Source: Glycomyces tenuis DSM 44171
GTDB lineage: Bacteria; Actinomycetota; Actinomycetes; Mycobacteriales; Micromonosporaceae
NCBI RefSeq assembly: GCF_000427885.1
Contig: NZ_ATYW01000001.1
Location: forward strand, 302,699-366,698
Direction: 5' to 3'
DNA length: 64,000 nucleotides
In this document: positions 18,872 to 27,568 of the stretch, one piece after another
Layout of the letters: the number at the start of each line of letters is the position of its first letter
Numbering within the stretch: the first letter of the stretch is position 1
Made by a program: the position numbers and the translations under genes
Notes under the pieces: model-generated
Databases searched by the model: none
Told to the model about the DNA's origin: nothing
Seen by the model: the letters and a program-made list of their open reading frames with translations, nothing else

Positions 18872-20404
18872 ATGAGTTCTGTCGACGTGCCGTCCGTGGG
18901 AGACCTGCTCGCGGAACGGTACCGCCTCGAAGAACACGTCGGAGGCGCAGGCGGCCACCGCCAGCTGTGGCGGGGCGTGGACGTCCTCCTGCACCGCAGT
19001 GTCGCCGTGGTGCTGCGCTCCCCCGGCGGCGACGACGCCGCCCCCACCATGACAGCGGCGGTGGCCGCCTCGCGGACCCACGTCGACTCGATGGTGGACG
19101 TCTACGACGCGGTCGACGAGGGCCGCTTCGCCTACGTCGTCAGGGAATGGGTCAACGGCTCGTCCCTGCGCGGCGTGCTCGCGCAGCAGCCGCTCGCCCC
19201 GACGCACGCGCTCGAACTGGTCGCCTCCGTCGCCGACGCGGTCGCCGCCCTCCACGACGGCGGCGTCACCCACGGCGACCTGCACCCCGGCGCGGTGCTG
19301 CTGTCCGAGGACGACCGGGTCATGGTCACCGAGCCGCGCAACGAGCCGGGCAACACGCCCGTCGGCGACGTCCGCGCGCTCGGCGCCACCCTCTACGCCT
19401 GCCTGACCGGCACCTGGCCGCGCGTCGTCCCGGCCGAGAACACCGGCCTGCCGGACGCGCCCACCGACGAATGGGGCCGCACGCTCGACGCGCGGTCCGT
19501 CGTCCCCGCCGTCCCCGAGACGCTGTCCCGCCTCACCGGCGACCTGCTCGACACGGGCGAGGCCCCGCCTTCGGCCGCCGAGCTCGCGATCGAACTGCGG
19601 GGGCTCGCCGAGACCGGCGGCGCCGGCGCGGCCGACGGATCGCCCGCGCCGCGGAAGAACCCGCTCGCCGCCATCGGGAAGAACCCGATCGCGACCTTCG
19701 GCTCCGGCTCGACCGCGAACCCCGAATCGCCTCCGGCGGGCATGAAGCGCCTGGCCGTCATCGCCGCGATCGTCGCCGCCGTCGTCTTCGCCGGCGTGGT
19801 CACCAGCGCCCTCGTGTGGGGCGGCGGCGACGACCCCGGCTCGAACGAGAACTCCCTCGGCCTGACCGGGGACGACGCCTCCTCCTCGGACGAGGGAGAG
19901 CCGGCCGACGAGAACACCGAGGTCGCCCCGCCGGAGGCGGCAGAGCTCAGCGCCGAGGACCTGCGCGTCGTCGACCCGCCCCCGGGCAACCGCACCGAGC
20001 TGGAGGGCGTCGAGGCCGTCATCGACGACAACGCCTCCACCGGCTGGTCCACCGACACCTACAACGGCGCCGACTTCGGCAACCTCAAAGCCGGCATGGG
20101 CATCCTGATCGACCTCGGCGAGGCCCGGGAGGTCACCTCGGTGCGCGTCCAGATGACCAGCGCCGGCGCGACGGTCGGCCTGCTCGCCGGCGACGAGGAC
20201 CCGGGCGACTCCAGCGACGGCGACCAGGAGATCCTCGACTCGTTCTCGACCCTCGCCGAACCGGTCGAGGACGCCGACACCAACGTCGAACTCCAGGCCG
20301 GCGGGACCTCCACCAGGTATGTCGTAGTGTGGATCACGAACCTGCCGCCCTCCCCGGGCGGATACAAGCTCACGATCAGCGACATCAACGTCTTCGTCCG
20401 GTAG
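18872..20404 (+). CDS. Membrane-anchored pseudokinase with extracellular discoidin-like domain
   Basis: A 510-residue protein. Residues 15-230 have a protein-kinase fold that lacks catalysis: the ATP lysine of VAxK is valine (V47), the catalytic loop reads HGDLHPGAV (134-142, so Lys and Asn are lost) and there is no DFG. A membrane helix follows (about 290-313), then an acidic linker and a C-terminal beta domain (about 360-510) resembling F5/8-type carbohydrate-binding modules. In Mycobacterium tuberculosis the same two parts are fused to MurJ (Rv3910), whose phosphorylated pseudokinase recruits FhaA. Here they are a free-standing gene between murJ and sigM. Likely a regulator of peptidoglycan precursor export. 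Confidence 0.85.
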   Translation: MSSVDVPSVGDLLAERYRLEEHVGGAGGHRQLWRGVDVLLHRSVAVVLRSPGGDDAAPTMTAAVAASRTHVDSMVDVYDAVDEGRFAYVVREWVNGSSLRGVLAQQPLAPTHALELVASVADAVAALHDGGVTHGDLHPGAVLLSEDDRVMVTEPRNEPGNTPVGDVRALGATLYACLTGTWPRVVPAENTGLPDAPTDEWGRTLDARSVVPAVPETLSRLTGDLLDTGEAPPSAAELAIELRGLAETGGAGAADGSPAPRKNPLAAIGKNPIATFGSGSTANPESPPAGMKRLAVIAAIVAAVVFAGVVTSALVWGGGDDPGSNENSLGLTGDDASSSDEGEPADENTEVAPPEAAELSAEDLRVVDPPPGNRTELEGVEAVIDDNASTGWSTDTYNGADFGNLKAGMGILIDLGEAREVTSVRVQMTSAGATVGLLAGDEDPGDSSDGDQEILDSFSTLAEPVEDADTNVELQAGGTSTRYVVVWITNLPPSPGGYKLTISDINVFVR

Positions 20405-20410
20405 GAGCCC

Positions 20411-21136
20411 ATGCCCGCCGCCCCGCGCCAGCCCGAACGCGGTTCGCCCTCGGAATTCGACCCCGTGCCGAACCAAGGCCCCACCGACGCCTGGAGCGAC
20501 GCCGAACTGCTGTCGCGCCACGTCGCGGGCGACAGGGACGCGTTCGGGGAGCTGTTCCGCCGCCACCGCGGACGGCTGTGGGCGGTCGCGGTGCGCACGC
20601 TCGCCAACCCCGAGGACGCGGCCGAGGCGCTCCAGGACGCCATGATCAAGGCCTACCAGGCCGCCGGCTCGTTCCGCGGGAACGCCGCCGTCACCACCTG
20701 GCTCCACCGCATCGTCGTCAACGCCTGCCTCGACCGGATCCGCTCGGCCGGGCGGCGCCCGACGGTGCCGCTGCCCGAGACCGAGCTCCGCTCGGCGGAC
20801 GGCGCCGACCCGGCGGCCTCGGCGCTGCGGCTCACCGTGCACCGGGCCTTGGCCGAGCTCCCGTTCGACCAGCGGGCCGTGCTGGTGTACATCGACATGC
20901 TCGGCTACCCCGTCGACGAGGTCGCGGCGATCCTGAAGATCCGGCCGGGCACCGTCAAGTCCCGGGCCTCGCGGGCGCGCAAGCGCCTGGCCTCGCGGCT
21001 TCCCGAGTTCGATCCGGCGCGCGCGGGCGCCCAGGCCCCGCACCGGCCGCCGGCGGGGAACCCGCCCGAGCGGCGGGGCGTCGAACCGGGTACGACCGAC
21101 GACCACGGGCCGGTTCGAGAGGAGGGAGGCCGCTGA
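20411..21136 (+). CDS. sigM: ECF RNA polymerase sigma factor (SigM-like)
   Basis: A 241-residue ECF sigma factor. Region 2 spans DAELLSRHVAGDRDAFGELFRRH ... TTWLHRIVVNACLDRIR. Region 4 is LPFDQRAVLVYIDMLGYPVDEVAAILKIRPGTVKSRASRARKRL. About 45 extra Pro/Arg-rich residues end the protein. It starts 6 bp after the pseudokinase stop and overlaps the downstream anti-sigma gene by one base (TGATG). The position matches sigM of Mycobacterium and Streptomyces, a cell-envelope or late-stage regulator there; the regulon here is unknown. Confidence 0.85.
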   Translation: MPAAPRQPERGSPSEFDPVPNQGPTDAWSDAELLSRHVAGDRDAFGELFRRHRGRLWAVAVRTLANPEDAAEALQDAMIKAYQAAGSFRGNAAVTTWLHRIVVNACLDRIRSAGRRPTVPLPETELRSADGADPAASALRLTVHRALAELPFDQRAVLVYIDMLGYPVDEVAAILKIRPGTVKSRASRARKRLASRLPEFDPARAGAQAPHRPPAGNPPERRGVEPGTTDDHGPVREEGGR

Positions 21137-21918
21137 TGAGCACGCGACGCGAAGACGAAGCCGAGACCACCAGGCTGCTGCGTGCCGCCTCGAGCGAGTA
21201 CGACGACCTCCCGCCGAACGTGGCCGACCGGCTGGACCGGGTGCTCGAGCAGCTGCCGACGGCCGACACCCTCCGCCTCCACGCCCCCGAGGAGCGGCCC
21301 GCTCCCAGCTGGCTGGAGCGGCTGCGCGCCCGGCGCCTCCAGTACGCCCTGATGAGCGCCACGGCCGCGCTGCTGGTGACCGTCGGGGCCGTGGCCGCGG
21401 CGGTCCAGGTCGTCTCCACCGCCGGCGGCAGCGGCGACGCCGGGGTGATCGCCGAGGAGAACGCCGGCGGAGCGCCCGAGCAGAGCGGGGCCGAGCAGGA
21501 GGACGCGGGCGCGCCCGAGACGGCCGAGGAGGACGAGCTCGCGGCCGAAGGCGAACCCGAGGAGCAGGGCACCGAAGGCGTCGACGAGTCCGGCAGCGTG
21601 GAGGTGTTCGCGACCGGCACCGATTACAGCTCGGGCTCCGACGTGCTGACCGCCCTGCGCGAACTGGGCGTGGAGAGCCCCAGCGGGACGGTCCCCGAAG
21701 AGCTGGCCGGCCTGGCCGAGGGCGGCGTGCTGTGGGAGAACTGCCAGGAGGCGATCGCGCTGCGGTACGACAGCCTGATCGTCGCGGCCGACTTCGCGCG
21801 CTTCGAGACCCAGCCGGCCGTCGTCGCGCTGCTCGTCTCGGACTCCGGCGAGATGGCCGTGGCCCTCACCCCCGACTGCGGGAACGGCCACATCGGGGAG
21901 CTGTTCGTCCAGGAGTGA
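21136..21918 (+). CDS. Probable membrane anti-sigma factor for the adjacent ECF sigma
   Basis: A 260-residue single-pass protein: a cytoplasmic N-terminal 70 residues (RREDEAETTRLLRAASSEYDDLPPNV), one membrane helix (about 73-95), a Glu/Ala-rich linker and a compact extracytoplasmic domain with two cysteines (ENCQEA, PDCGNG) that could form a disulfide. No HxxxCxxC zinc motif is present. Overlapping start with sigM and the same position as mycobacterial rsmA (Rv3912) support the role. Function inferred mainly from context. Confidence 0.7.
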   Translation: MSTRREDEAETTRLLRAASSEYDDLPPNVADRLDRVLEQLPTADTLRLHAPEERPAPSWLERLRARRLQYALMSATAALLVTVGAVAAAVQVVSTAGGSGDAGVIAEENAGGAPEQSGAEQEDAGAPETAEEDELAAEGEPEEQGTEGVDESGSVEVFATGTDYSSGSDVLTALRELGVESPSGTVPEELAGLAEGGVLWENCQEAIALRYDSLIVAADFARFETQPAVVALLVSDSGEMAVALTPDCGNGHIGELFVQE

Positions 21919-21991
21919 GCCCGGCCTGGACGTGAGTCCGGCCACGTCCGGCGGCCCCGCCTGTCACACCCCCGCCACAGGCGCGGGGCGC

Positions 21992-22018
21992 GGAATTTCC
22001 TGTCAATAGGATGACGTT
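21992..22018 (+). promoter_or_regulatory. SigR/SigH-type promoter upstream of trxB
   Basis: GGAAT at 21992-21996, 19 nt, then GTT at 22016-22018, close to the GGAAT-N18/19-GTT consensus of the thiol-oxidative-stress sigma factors SigR (Streptomyces) and SigH (Mycobacterium), whose classical target is trxBA. It leaves a leader of roughly 90 nt before the trxB GTG. The rest of 21919-22113 holds only a weak hairpin. Confidence 0.6.
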
Positions 22019-22113
22019 GAAGCTGTCAGCCGCGGGGCACGGCTCACGCTTCACCGAGACGGGGCGAGAGCCCCCGCGACAACCGCCGAAACACCGCTGA
22101 GGAGCATATTCCG

Positions 22114-23046
22114 GTGAGCGAAACACGCGATGTCATCATTATCGGTTCGGGGCCGGCCGGGTACACGGCCGCGTTGTACACCGCCCGGGCCAATATGCGC
22201 CCGCTGGTCTTCGAGGGCTCGCAGTTCGGCGGTGCGCTCATGCAGACGACCGAGGTCGAGAACTACCCGGGCTTCCCCGACGGCATCATGGGCCCCGATC
22301 TGATGGATCAGTGGCGCAAGCAGGCCGAACGCTTCGGCGCCGAGCTGGTCGCCGACGACGTCACCCGCGTCGACCTCACCGGCGAGATCAAGCGCGTGTG
22401 GGTCGGCGACGCCGAGTACGCCGCCCGCGCGGTCATCCTCGCCACCGGCTCGGCCTTCCGGCCCTTGAACGTCCCCGGCGAGAACGAGCTGATGGGGCGC
22501 GGGGTCTCGGCGTGCGCGACCTGTGACGGGTTCTTCTTCCGCGACCAGCACATCGCCGTGGTCGGCGGTGGCGACTCGGCGATGGAGGAGGCCACGTTCT
22601 TGACCAAGTTCGCCGCCAAGGTGACGATCCTGCACCGCCGCGACGCCTTCCGGGCCTCGCAGATCATGGCCGACCGGGCGCTGGCGAACCCGAAGATCGA
22701 AGTCGAGTGGAACACCGTGGTCGACCGGATCCTGGGTGAGGGCGGCAAGGTCGCCGGGGTGGAGGTGTCGGACACCGTCACCGGTGAGCAGCGCAAGCTC
22801 GATGTGACCGGTCTGTTCATCGCGATCGGCCATGACCCGCGGTCGGAGCTGTTCGCCGGGCAGGTCGAGCTGGACTCCTCCGGCTACGTCAAGGTCGACG
22901 CGCCGTCGACGCGCACCAACCTCGCGGGGGTCTTCGCCGCCGGTGACCTGGTCGACCACACCTATCAGCAGGCGGTCACGGCCGCGGGCACCGGCTGCGC
23001 CGCCGCCCTCGACGCCGAGCGCTACGTCTCCAGTCTGGGCGATTGA
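22114..23046 (+). CDS. trxB: Thioredoxin-disulfide reductase
   Basis: A 310-residue low-molecular-weight thioredoxin reductase. The FAD motif GSGPAG is at the N-terminus, the redox centre CATC near residues 134-137, the NADPH motif GGGDSAMEE follows, and the C-terminal FAD contact is [16 protein letters not shown]. It reduces TrxA with NADPH. The GTG start follows GAGGAG. It is the first gene of trxB-trxA. Confidence 0.96.
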   Translation: MSETRDVIIIGSGPAGYTAALYTARANMRPLVFEGSQFGGALMQTTEVENYPGFPDGIMGPDLMDQWRKQAERFGAELVADDVTRVDLTGEIKRVWVGDAEYAARAVILATGSAFRPLNVPGENELMGRGVSACATCDGFFFRDQHIAVVGGGDSAMEEATFLTKFAAKVTILHRRDAFRASQIMADRALANPKIEVEWNTVVDRILGEGGKVAGVEVSDTVTGEQRKLDVTGLFIAIGHDPRSELFAGQVELDSSGYVKVDAPSTRTNLAGVFAAGDLVDHTYQQAVTAAGTGCAAALDAERYVSSLGD

Positions 23047-23085
23047 GCCCGCCCCACAACCCGATCGAATAGCAGGAGGATGCCC

Positions 23086-23400
23086 ATGGGCGCCATCAAA
23101 GCAGTCAGCGACACCGACTTCCAGTCCGAGGTGCTCGAATCGAGCAAGCCGGTCCTGGTCGACTTCTGGGCCGAATGGTGCGGCCCCTGCAAGAAGGTCG
23201 CCCCGGTGCTCGAAGAGCTGGCCGCCGAGTCCGACGCGGTCGAGATCCGCAAGCTGGACACCGACGCGAACCCGGAGACGACCCGCAAGTTCCAGGTGAT
23301 GAGCGTGCCGACCATGATCCTGTTCAAGGACGGGCAGCCCGCCGACCAGCTCATCGGCGCCCAGCCCAAGGCCGCCATCAAGCGGTTCCTGGAGAAGTAG
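23086..23400 (+). CDS. trxA: Thioredoxin
   Basis: A 104-residue thioredoxin with the WCGPC active site (Cys32, Cys35) and the conserved cis-proline segment VMSVPTMILF. It is a general cytosolic disulfide reductant, reduced by the adjacent TrxB. I use ATG 23086 because AGGAGG sits about 8 nt upstream; the ATG at 23080 overlaps that ribosome binding site. In many actinobacteria cwlM follows here; it is absent. Confidence 0.96.
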   Translation: MGAIKAVSDTDFQSEVLESSKPVLVDFWAEWCGPCKKVAPVLEELAAESDAVEIRKLDTDANPETTRKFQVMSVPTMILFKDGQPADQLIGAQPKAAIKRFLEK

Positions 23401-23412
23401 CCCGACGAGACC

Positions 23413-23444
23413 GGAAGGGGCGGCGCATTCGCGCCGCCCCTTCC
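23413..23444. terminator. Strong hairpin after trxA
   Basis: A perfect 14-bp stem, GGAAGGGGCGGCGC at 23413-23426 with 23431-23444, around a 4-nt ATTC loop. It sits between trxA and the convergent GNAT gene, so it likely works in both directions. Confidence 0.85.
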
Positions 23445-23493
23445 GTCGTCTCGGCACGGCGGCACGAGCCGCGCCCTCACCCGGAAGCCGGGA

Positions 23494-24171
23494 TCACAAG
23501 CCGCCGTAGCGGTGGATGCCCGGCTGATCGGAGCGCGGCCGGATGATGCTCGGTTCGTCGAGGAACTGCTCCAGCTCGAAGTCGTCGAGCTCGAACCACT
23601 CCACTGGCTCGGGCAGCTCCGCCGACTCCACCGCCTTCGGCTCCCGGCCGACCGTCGGACGCAGCTCCAGGCGCAGCCGCGGATAGCGCGGATCCGAACG
23701 CACCGTCTTGAACCCGACCGAGCGGTAGAAGTCCGCCGGCACCAGGCACGCGTTCGACTCGGCCCGCGCGTCCCCGAACGCCTCCAGCGCGTAGATGCCC
23801 CGGCGCGCCACGTCGGCCGCCACGGTCTGCACGAGCTGGCGGCCCAGCCCCGTCCCGCTGTACGCCGGCTTGACATAGGCCGTCATCAGCAGCGCCGCGT
23901 CCGGCGACACCGGCCCCGACGGGAACTCCACCGACCGCGGCACGAACTTCGGCGAGGCGTAGGTGATGAACCCCGCGACGCGATCCCCCTCGTAGGCGAT
24001 CCTGCCGCAGCCGCCCCACTCCAGCAGCGTCTGCGACACCCAGGCCTCCTTCTCCAAGCCCGGGTCGTCCACCTCGTCCGACTCGGCGCACAGCGGCGAC
24101 AGCTCCCAGAACACGCACGAGCGGCACCGCTCCGGAACGGATTCCAAGGAGTCGAGCGTGAGATTGACCAT
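23494..24171 (-). CDS. GNAT family N-acetyltransferase with CxxC N-terminus
   Basis: A 225-residue acetyltransferase. The N-terminus has RCRSCVFWE (a CxxC pair). The acetyl-CoA fold follows, with MTAYVKPAYSGTGLGRQLVQTV (motif A) and ACLVPADFYRSVGFKTV (motif B). The C-terminal 55 residues are acidic and Pro-rich. Genes of this type recur between trxA and parB in actinobacteria; the acceptor is unknown. I chose ATG 24171 over a GTG 12 nt further upstream because it opens the MVNLTL-type start. Confidence 0.8.
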   Translation of the reverse strand: MVNLTLDSLESVPERCRSCVFWELSPLCAESDEVDDPGLEKEAWVSQTLLEWGGCGRIAYEGDRVAGFITYASPKFVPRSVEFPSGPVSPDAALLMTAYVKPAYSGTGLGRQLVQTVAADVARRGIYALEAFGDARAESNACLVPADFYRSVGFKTVRSDPRYPRLRLELRPTVGREPKAVESAELPEPVEWFELDDFELEQFLDEPSIIRPRSDQPGIHRYGGL

Positions 24172-24411
24172 GCGACGATGCACCAGACCAGATTACGTCG
24201 CGCGCATGTCCGCATGATGGAAAACACGCACGTCCCTCGTGGCATGTGCTAGTAGAGTGGGCCGATCGGCGTCTCGACACCGTAGGGTGGTCTTCAGCGC
24301 TTCACGCGCGGGCATCGGTTCGATCCCCATCACAGATCCAACGCGCACAACAGACTCAACGCCCGCAGGCGAGGTCCGCGGGCGATGCAGACCCTTGAAG
24401 GAGGTCTCCGC

Positions 24412-25659
24412 GTGTCCGGTACAACGCTCGACGATTACACCGGTCGGTACGCATCCCGGGTTCACGGGATGGCACAGTCGGAGATCCGCGCACTGTTCTC
24501 GGTCGCCAGCCGCCCCGAGGTCGTCTCCCTCGCCGGAGGCAACCCCTACACGGCCGCGCTCCCCATGGACGAGCTCGGCGAGATGTTCACGCGCCTGTTC
24601 GACCAGAAGGGCGCCGAGGCCCTCAGCTACTGCCCCGGCCAGGGCAGCACCGCGCTGCGAGAGGTGCTGTGCGACGTCATGGACCTGTCCGGCGTCCACG
24701 CCTCCGCCGACGACCTCGTCCTGACCAACGGCGCGCAGCAGGGCCTCGACCTGCTCGCCCGCACCTTCCTCGACCCCGGCGACATCGTGCTCGCCGAAGG
24801 GCCCACCTACGTCGGCGCGCTCGGCGTCTTCCAGGCCGCGCAGGCCGACGTCCGGCACCTGCCGATGGACGACGACGGCCTCGTCCCCGAGGGGCTCGAG
24901 CAGTCGCTCACCGAGCTCGAACGCGAAGGTCGCCGCGCGAAGTTCCTGTACACGATCCCGACGTACCAGAACCCGGCCGGCGTCACGCTCACCGACGAGC
25001 GGCGCGAGCGGATCCTCGCGATCGCCGAGCGCCACGGCCTGCTCATCGTCGAAGACGACCCGTACGGCATGATCTCGTTCGACGGCGCCCCGCCGGCGCC
25101 GCTGCGCGCCCGCACCGAACGCGGCATCATCTACCTCGGCACCGTCTCCAAGATCTTCGCCGCGGGCCTGCGGCTCGGCTGGGTCCTCGCCCCGCCGGCC
25201 GTGCGCGACAAGCTCGTCCTCGCCGTCGAGGCGTCGATCCTGTGCCCCTCGGGGCTCATCCAGGAGGCCACGCTCCGCTTCTTCACCGAGATGGAGTGGC
25301 GCCAGCAGGTCAAGGTCTTCGCCACGCTCTACCGCGACCGCCGAGACGCCCTGCTGTCCGCGCTCACCGACTACATGCCCGAGGGCATGAGCTGGACGCG
25401 GCCGGGCGGCGGCCTGTTCGTGTGGGCCACCCTCCCCGAAGGGCTCGACTCCAAGGCGATGCTGCCGCGCGCGCTCCAGGAGCGCGTCGCCTACGTGCCG
25501 GGCACCGGCTTCTACGCCGACGGCAACGGCCGCCGGCAGATGCGCCTGAACTTCTCCACCCAGTCCTCCGAGTCGATCCGCGAAGGCGTCCGCCGCCTGG
25601 CCGGCGTCGTCGCGGGCGACATCGAGCTGCGCGACACCTTCGCGGGAGGCGGGGCATGA
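24412..25659 (+). CDS. PLP-dependent class I/II aminotransferase
   Basis: A 415-residue fold-type I aminotransferase resembling 2-aminoadipate / LysN-type enzymes. Visible are SLAGGNPY at the N-terminus, NGAQQGLDLLARTFLDPGD, the cofactor segment YTIPTYQNPAGVTL, and the PLP lysine in GTVSKIFAAGLRLGW (about Lys247). The substrate-carboxylate arginine is in RLNFS near the end. The GTG at 24412 has AAGGAGG 7 nt upstream. It overlaps ddl by 4 bp (ATGA), suggesting a role linked to cell-wall amino-acid supply, but the substrate is not determined. Confidence 0.85.
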   Translation: MSGTTLDDYTGRYASRVHGMAQSEIRALFSVASRPEVVSLAGGNPYTAALPMDELGEMFTRLFDQKGAEALSYCPGQGSTALREVLCDVMDLSGVHASADDLVLTNGAQQGLDLLARTFLDPGDIVLAEGPTYVGALGVFQAAQADVRHLPMDDDGLVPEGLEQSLTELEREGRRAKFLYTIPTYQNPAGVTLTDERRERILAIAERHGLLIVEDDPYGMISFDGAPPAPLRARTERGIIYLGTVSKIFAAGLRLGWVLAPPAVRDKLVLAVEASILCPSGLIQEATLRFFTEMEWRQQVKVFATLYRDRRDALLSALTDYMPEGMSWTRPGGGLFVWATLPEGLDSKAMLPRALQERVAYVPGTGFYADGNGRRQMRLNFSTQSSESIREGVRRLAGVVAGDIELRDTFAGGGA

Positions 25660-26621
25660 GCGACAGCGCGGCGGCAGCCGAGGTCCGCGTCCTGATCCTC
25701 GCAGGAGGCATGTCCTACGAGCACGAGGTCTCGCTGAAGTCCGGCCGCAGGGCCGCCGCGGCGCTCCAGCGCCAGGGCATGGTCTGCGACATCCGCGATC
25801 TCGGCGGCGACCTGCTGCCGGCCCTTCAGGAGTTCCCGCCGGACGTCGTGCTGCCGCTGGTGCACGGCGCCCCCGGCGAGGACGGCTCGCTGCGCGGCGT
25901 CCTGGAGCTGTCGGACATCCCGTTCGTGGGCACCGGCGCCGTCGGCGCCCGGCGGGCGTGGAACAAGTCGATCGCCAAGGACCTCCTGCGCGGCGTCGGC
26001 ATCCCGACCCCGGACTGGGCGACCATGCCGCGGCAGGCGTTCTCGGACTTCGGCGCGCGGAAGCTCCTGGACCGGATCGGCGCCAAGATGGGCCTGCCGC
26101 TGGTCGTCAAGCCGAACTCGGGCGGCTCGGGGCTCGGCGTGCACGCGGTCCACAAGGAGGACGACTTCCCGTCGGCGATGATGGGCTGCTTCTCCTACAG
26201 CGACGAGGCGCTCGTCGAGTCGTTCGTCGAGGGCCGCGACATCGCGGTCGGCGTCGTCGACTTCGGCGACGGGCCGACGGCGCTGCCGCCGGTGGAGATC
26301 ACGCCGCTGCACGGCGACTACGACTACGCGGCCCGCTACAACCCGGGGGCGACGCGCTGGACGGTGCCGGCGGGCCTCGACGATGCCGTGGCGGCGCGCG
26401 TCGCCGACATCGCGGTGTCGGTGCACAAGACCCTCGGCCTGCGGGACATGTCGCGAGTCGACCTCATGGTGGACGACGCGGGCGGCATCCAGGTGCTCGA
26501 GGCGAACGTGGCGCCGGGGACCACCGAGACCTCGCTGCTGCCGATGGCGATCGAGGCGGCGGGGCTGGACTTCGGCGAGACCCTCGCGAAGATGGTGCGC
26601 CTGGCCCTGGCACGGGCCTGA
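25656..26621 (+). CDS. D-alanine-D-alanine ligase family ATP-grasp protein
   Basis: A 321-residue ATP-grasp ligase. It has LAGGMSYEHEVSLKSG at the N-terminus, the ATP loop KPNSGGSGLGV, and SRVDLMVDDAGGIQVLEANVAPGTTETSLLP at the metal and substrate site, where classical Ddl has NTLPGMT. It is probably a ligase making D-Ala-D-Ala or a related dipeptide for peptidoglycan. It is shorter than housekeeping Ddl (about 350-370) and may be a second paralogue. Translationally coupled to the preceding aminotransferase. A parS site begins 9 bp after its stop. Confidence 0.82.
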   Translation: MSDSAAAAEVRVLILAGGMSYEHEVSLKSGRRAAAALQRQGMVCDIRDLGGDLLPALQEFPPDVVLPLVHGAPGEDGSLRGVLELSDIPFVGTGAVGARRAWNKSIAKDLLRGVGIPTPDWATMPRQAFSDFGARKLLDRIGAKMGLPLVVKPNSGGSGLGVHAVHKEDDFPSAMMGCFSYSDEALVESFVEGRDIAVGVVDFGDGPTALPPVEITPLHGDYDYAARYNPGATRWTVPAGLDDAVAARVADIAVSVHKTLGLRDMSRVDLMVDDAGGIQVLEANVAPGTTETSLLPMAIEAAGLDFGETLAKMVRLALARA

Positions 26622-26629
26622 GACCGCGA

Positions 26630-26645
26630 TGTTTCACGTGAAACG
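26630..26645. other. parS centromere site (1)
   Basis: TGTTTCACGTGAAACG: 15 of 16 match the ParB site TGTTTCACGTGAAACA. Intergenic, just after ddl. The remainder of 26622-26724 shows nothing else. Confidence 0.9.
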
Positions 26646-26724
26646 GCCGCGACGCCTCCACTAGAGCGCACCGGTCATTCGGCGGGCCAAGTCGGTCCGG
26701 CCGCGTTCGTCGGACGAGCCGGCG

Positions 26725-27360
26725 TCAGTCGTCGGCGAGCCAGGCGGCGATGTACTCCAGGTTCATCTGCCACTCGTGCTCCTCGACCGGCGGCAGGATC
26801 TCGTCCCACATCGTCATGAACGGCCCGCGGAGTTGGAGGAAGCCGTGCGGGCGGGCGAGGAACCACTGCTGGAGATGCGCCGTCCCGTCGCCCCAGCGGT
26901 TCACGTGGACCTGCGCCACCGACTCCAGCGAGCGGATGGCGCGCTCCAGCCGCACCGTGAGCACCCCGAGCTCGGCGGCGTGCATCGTCGAGAGGTCCCC
27001 GAGGTCCAGGTGCGCGCGAGGCTCGAGGATCACCACGACGGGGAGCCCGCTGGGCGCCGGCGGGCTCTTGAGCCGCCAGCGCTCGTTCGACCAGAGGTAG
27101 GCGCTGTCTGGCGTATGGCACGCCGTGCACTGCTCCTGGCGGGCGCCGCGCCTGGGCGGCTCGGCGCTGACCGGGTCTTGGAGCGATTTGAGGCGCATGT
27201 CTCCCTCGAAGGGGAAGGCCGGCCAGTCGACGAAGGCGGGCAGCTCGGAGCGACTGCCGCTCGCGGGCTGGTTTCGCTGCTGCTGCTTGGGATTCGAGTG
27301 TGCTGGCTTGGAATTCTGGCCGGGGGTACTCGCTGATGCCACACCCGAAAGGTACCGCAT
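26725..27360 (-). CDS. HIT-like domain protein (galactose-1-phosphate uridylyltransferase-like fold)
   Basis: A protein of about 211 residues with a HIT-like fold. A CTACH segment precedes a long core (GLPVVVILEPRAHLDLGDLST), and NRWGDGTAHLQQWFLARPHG replaces the canonical HxHxH triad with a single HLQQW, so hydrolase activity is doubtful. The 50-60 N-terminal residues are Ser/Pro/Gln-rich and low complexity. The start is uncertain: I use ATG 27360, but ATGs at 27450 and 27516 are in frame. Divergent from the GNAT gene. Confidence 0.7.
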   Translation of the reverse strand: MRYLSGVASASTPGQNSKPAHSNPKQQQRNQPASGSRSELPAFVDWPAFPFEGDMRLKSLQDPVSAEPPRRGARQEQCTACHTPDSAYLWSNERWRLKSPPAPSGLPVVVILEPRAHLDLGDLSTMHAAELGVLTVRLERAIRSLESVAQVHVNRWGDGTAHLQQWFLARPHGFLQLRGPFMTMWDEILPPVEEHEWQMNLEYIAAWLADD

Positions 27361-27568
27361 TCCTGCGAGCCTGGAAAGCACCGGAATCAACCTCTTGGTG
27401 AAGCTTGCGAACCATCGCCCGCACGCTGCGGAGGTATCGACTCCCCGCATCGGGTCCGAATGGTGCACATCATGGTCAGACGCGCCGTTTCGGGTCCGAT
27501 AGTGACGTGCGCCCATATGGCGGGAAGGGGCTGTCGGTCGGGTGCGGGCTTAGGGCAAGCTGGTAGGC

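Noticed and set aside
16856-21106. A 1416-codon open frame on the minus strand
   Set aside because: Antisense shadow of murJ, the pseudokinase and sigM; low-complexity translation with no domain, typical of high-GC DNA.
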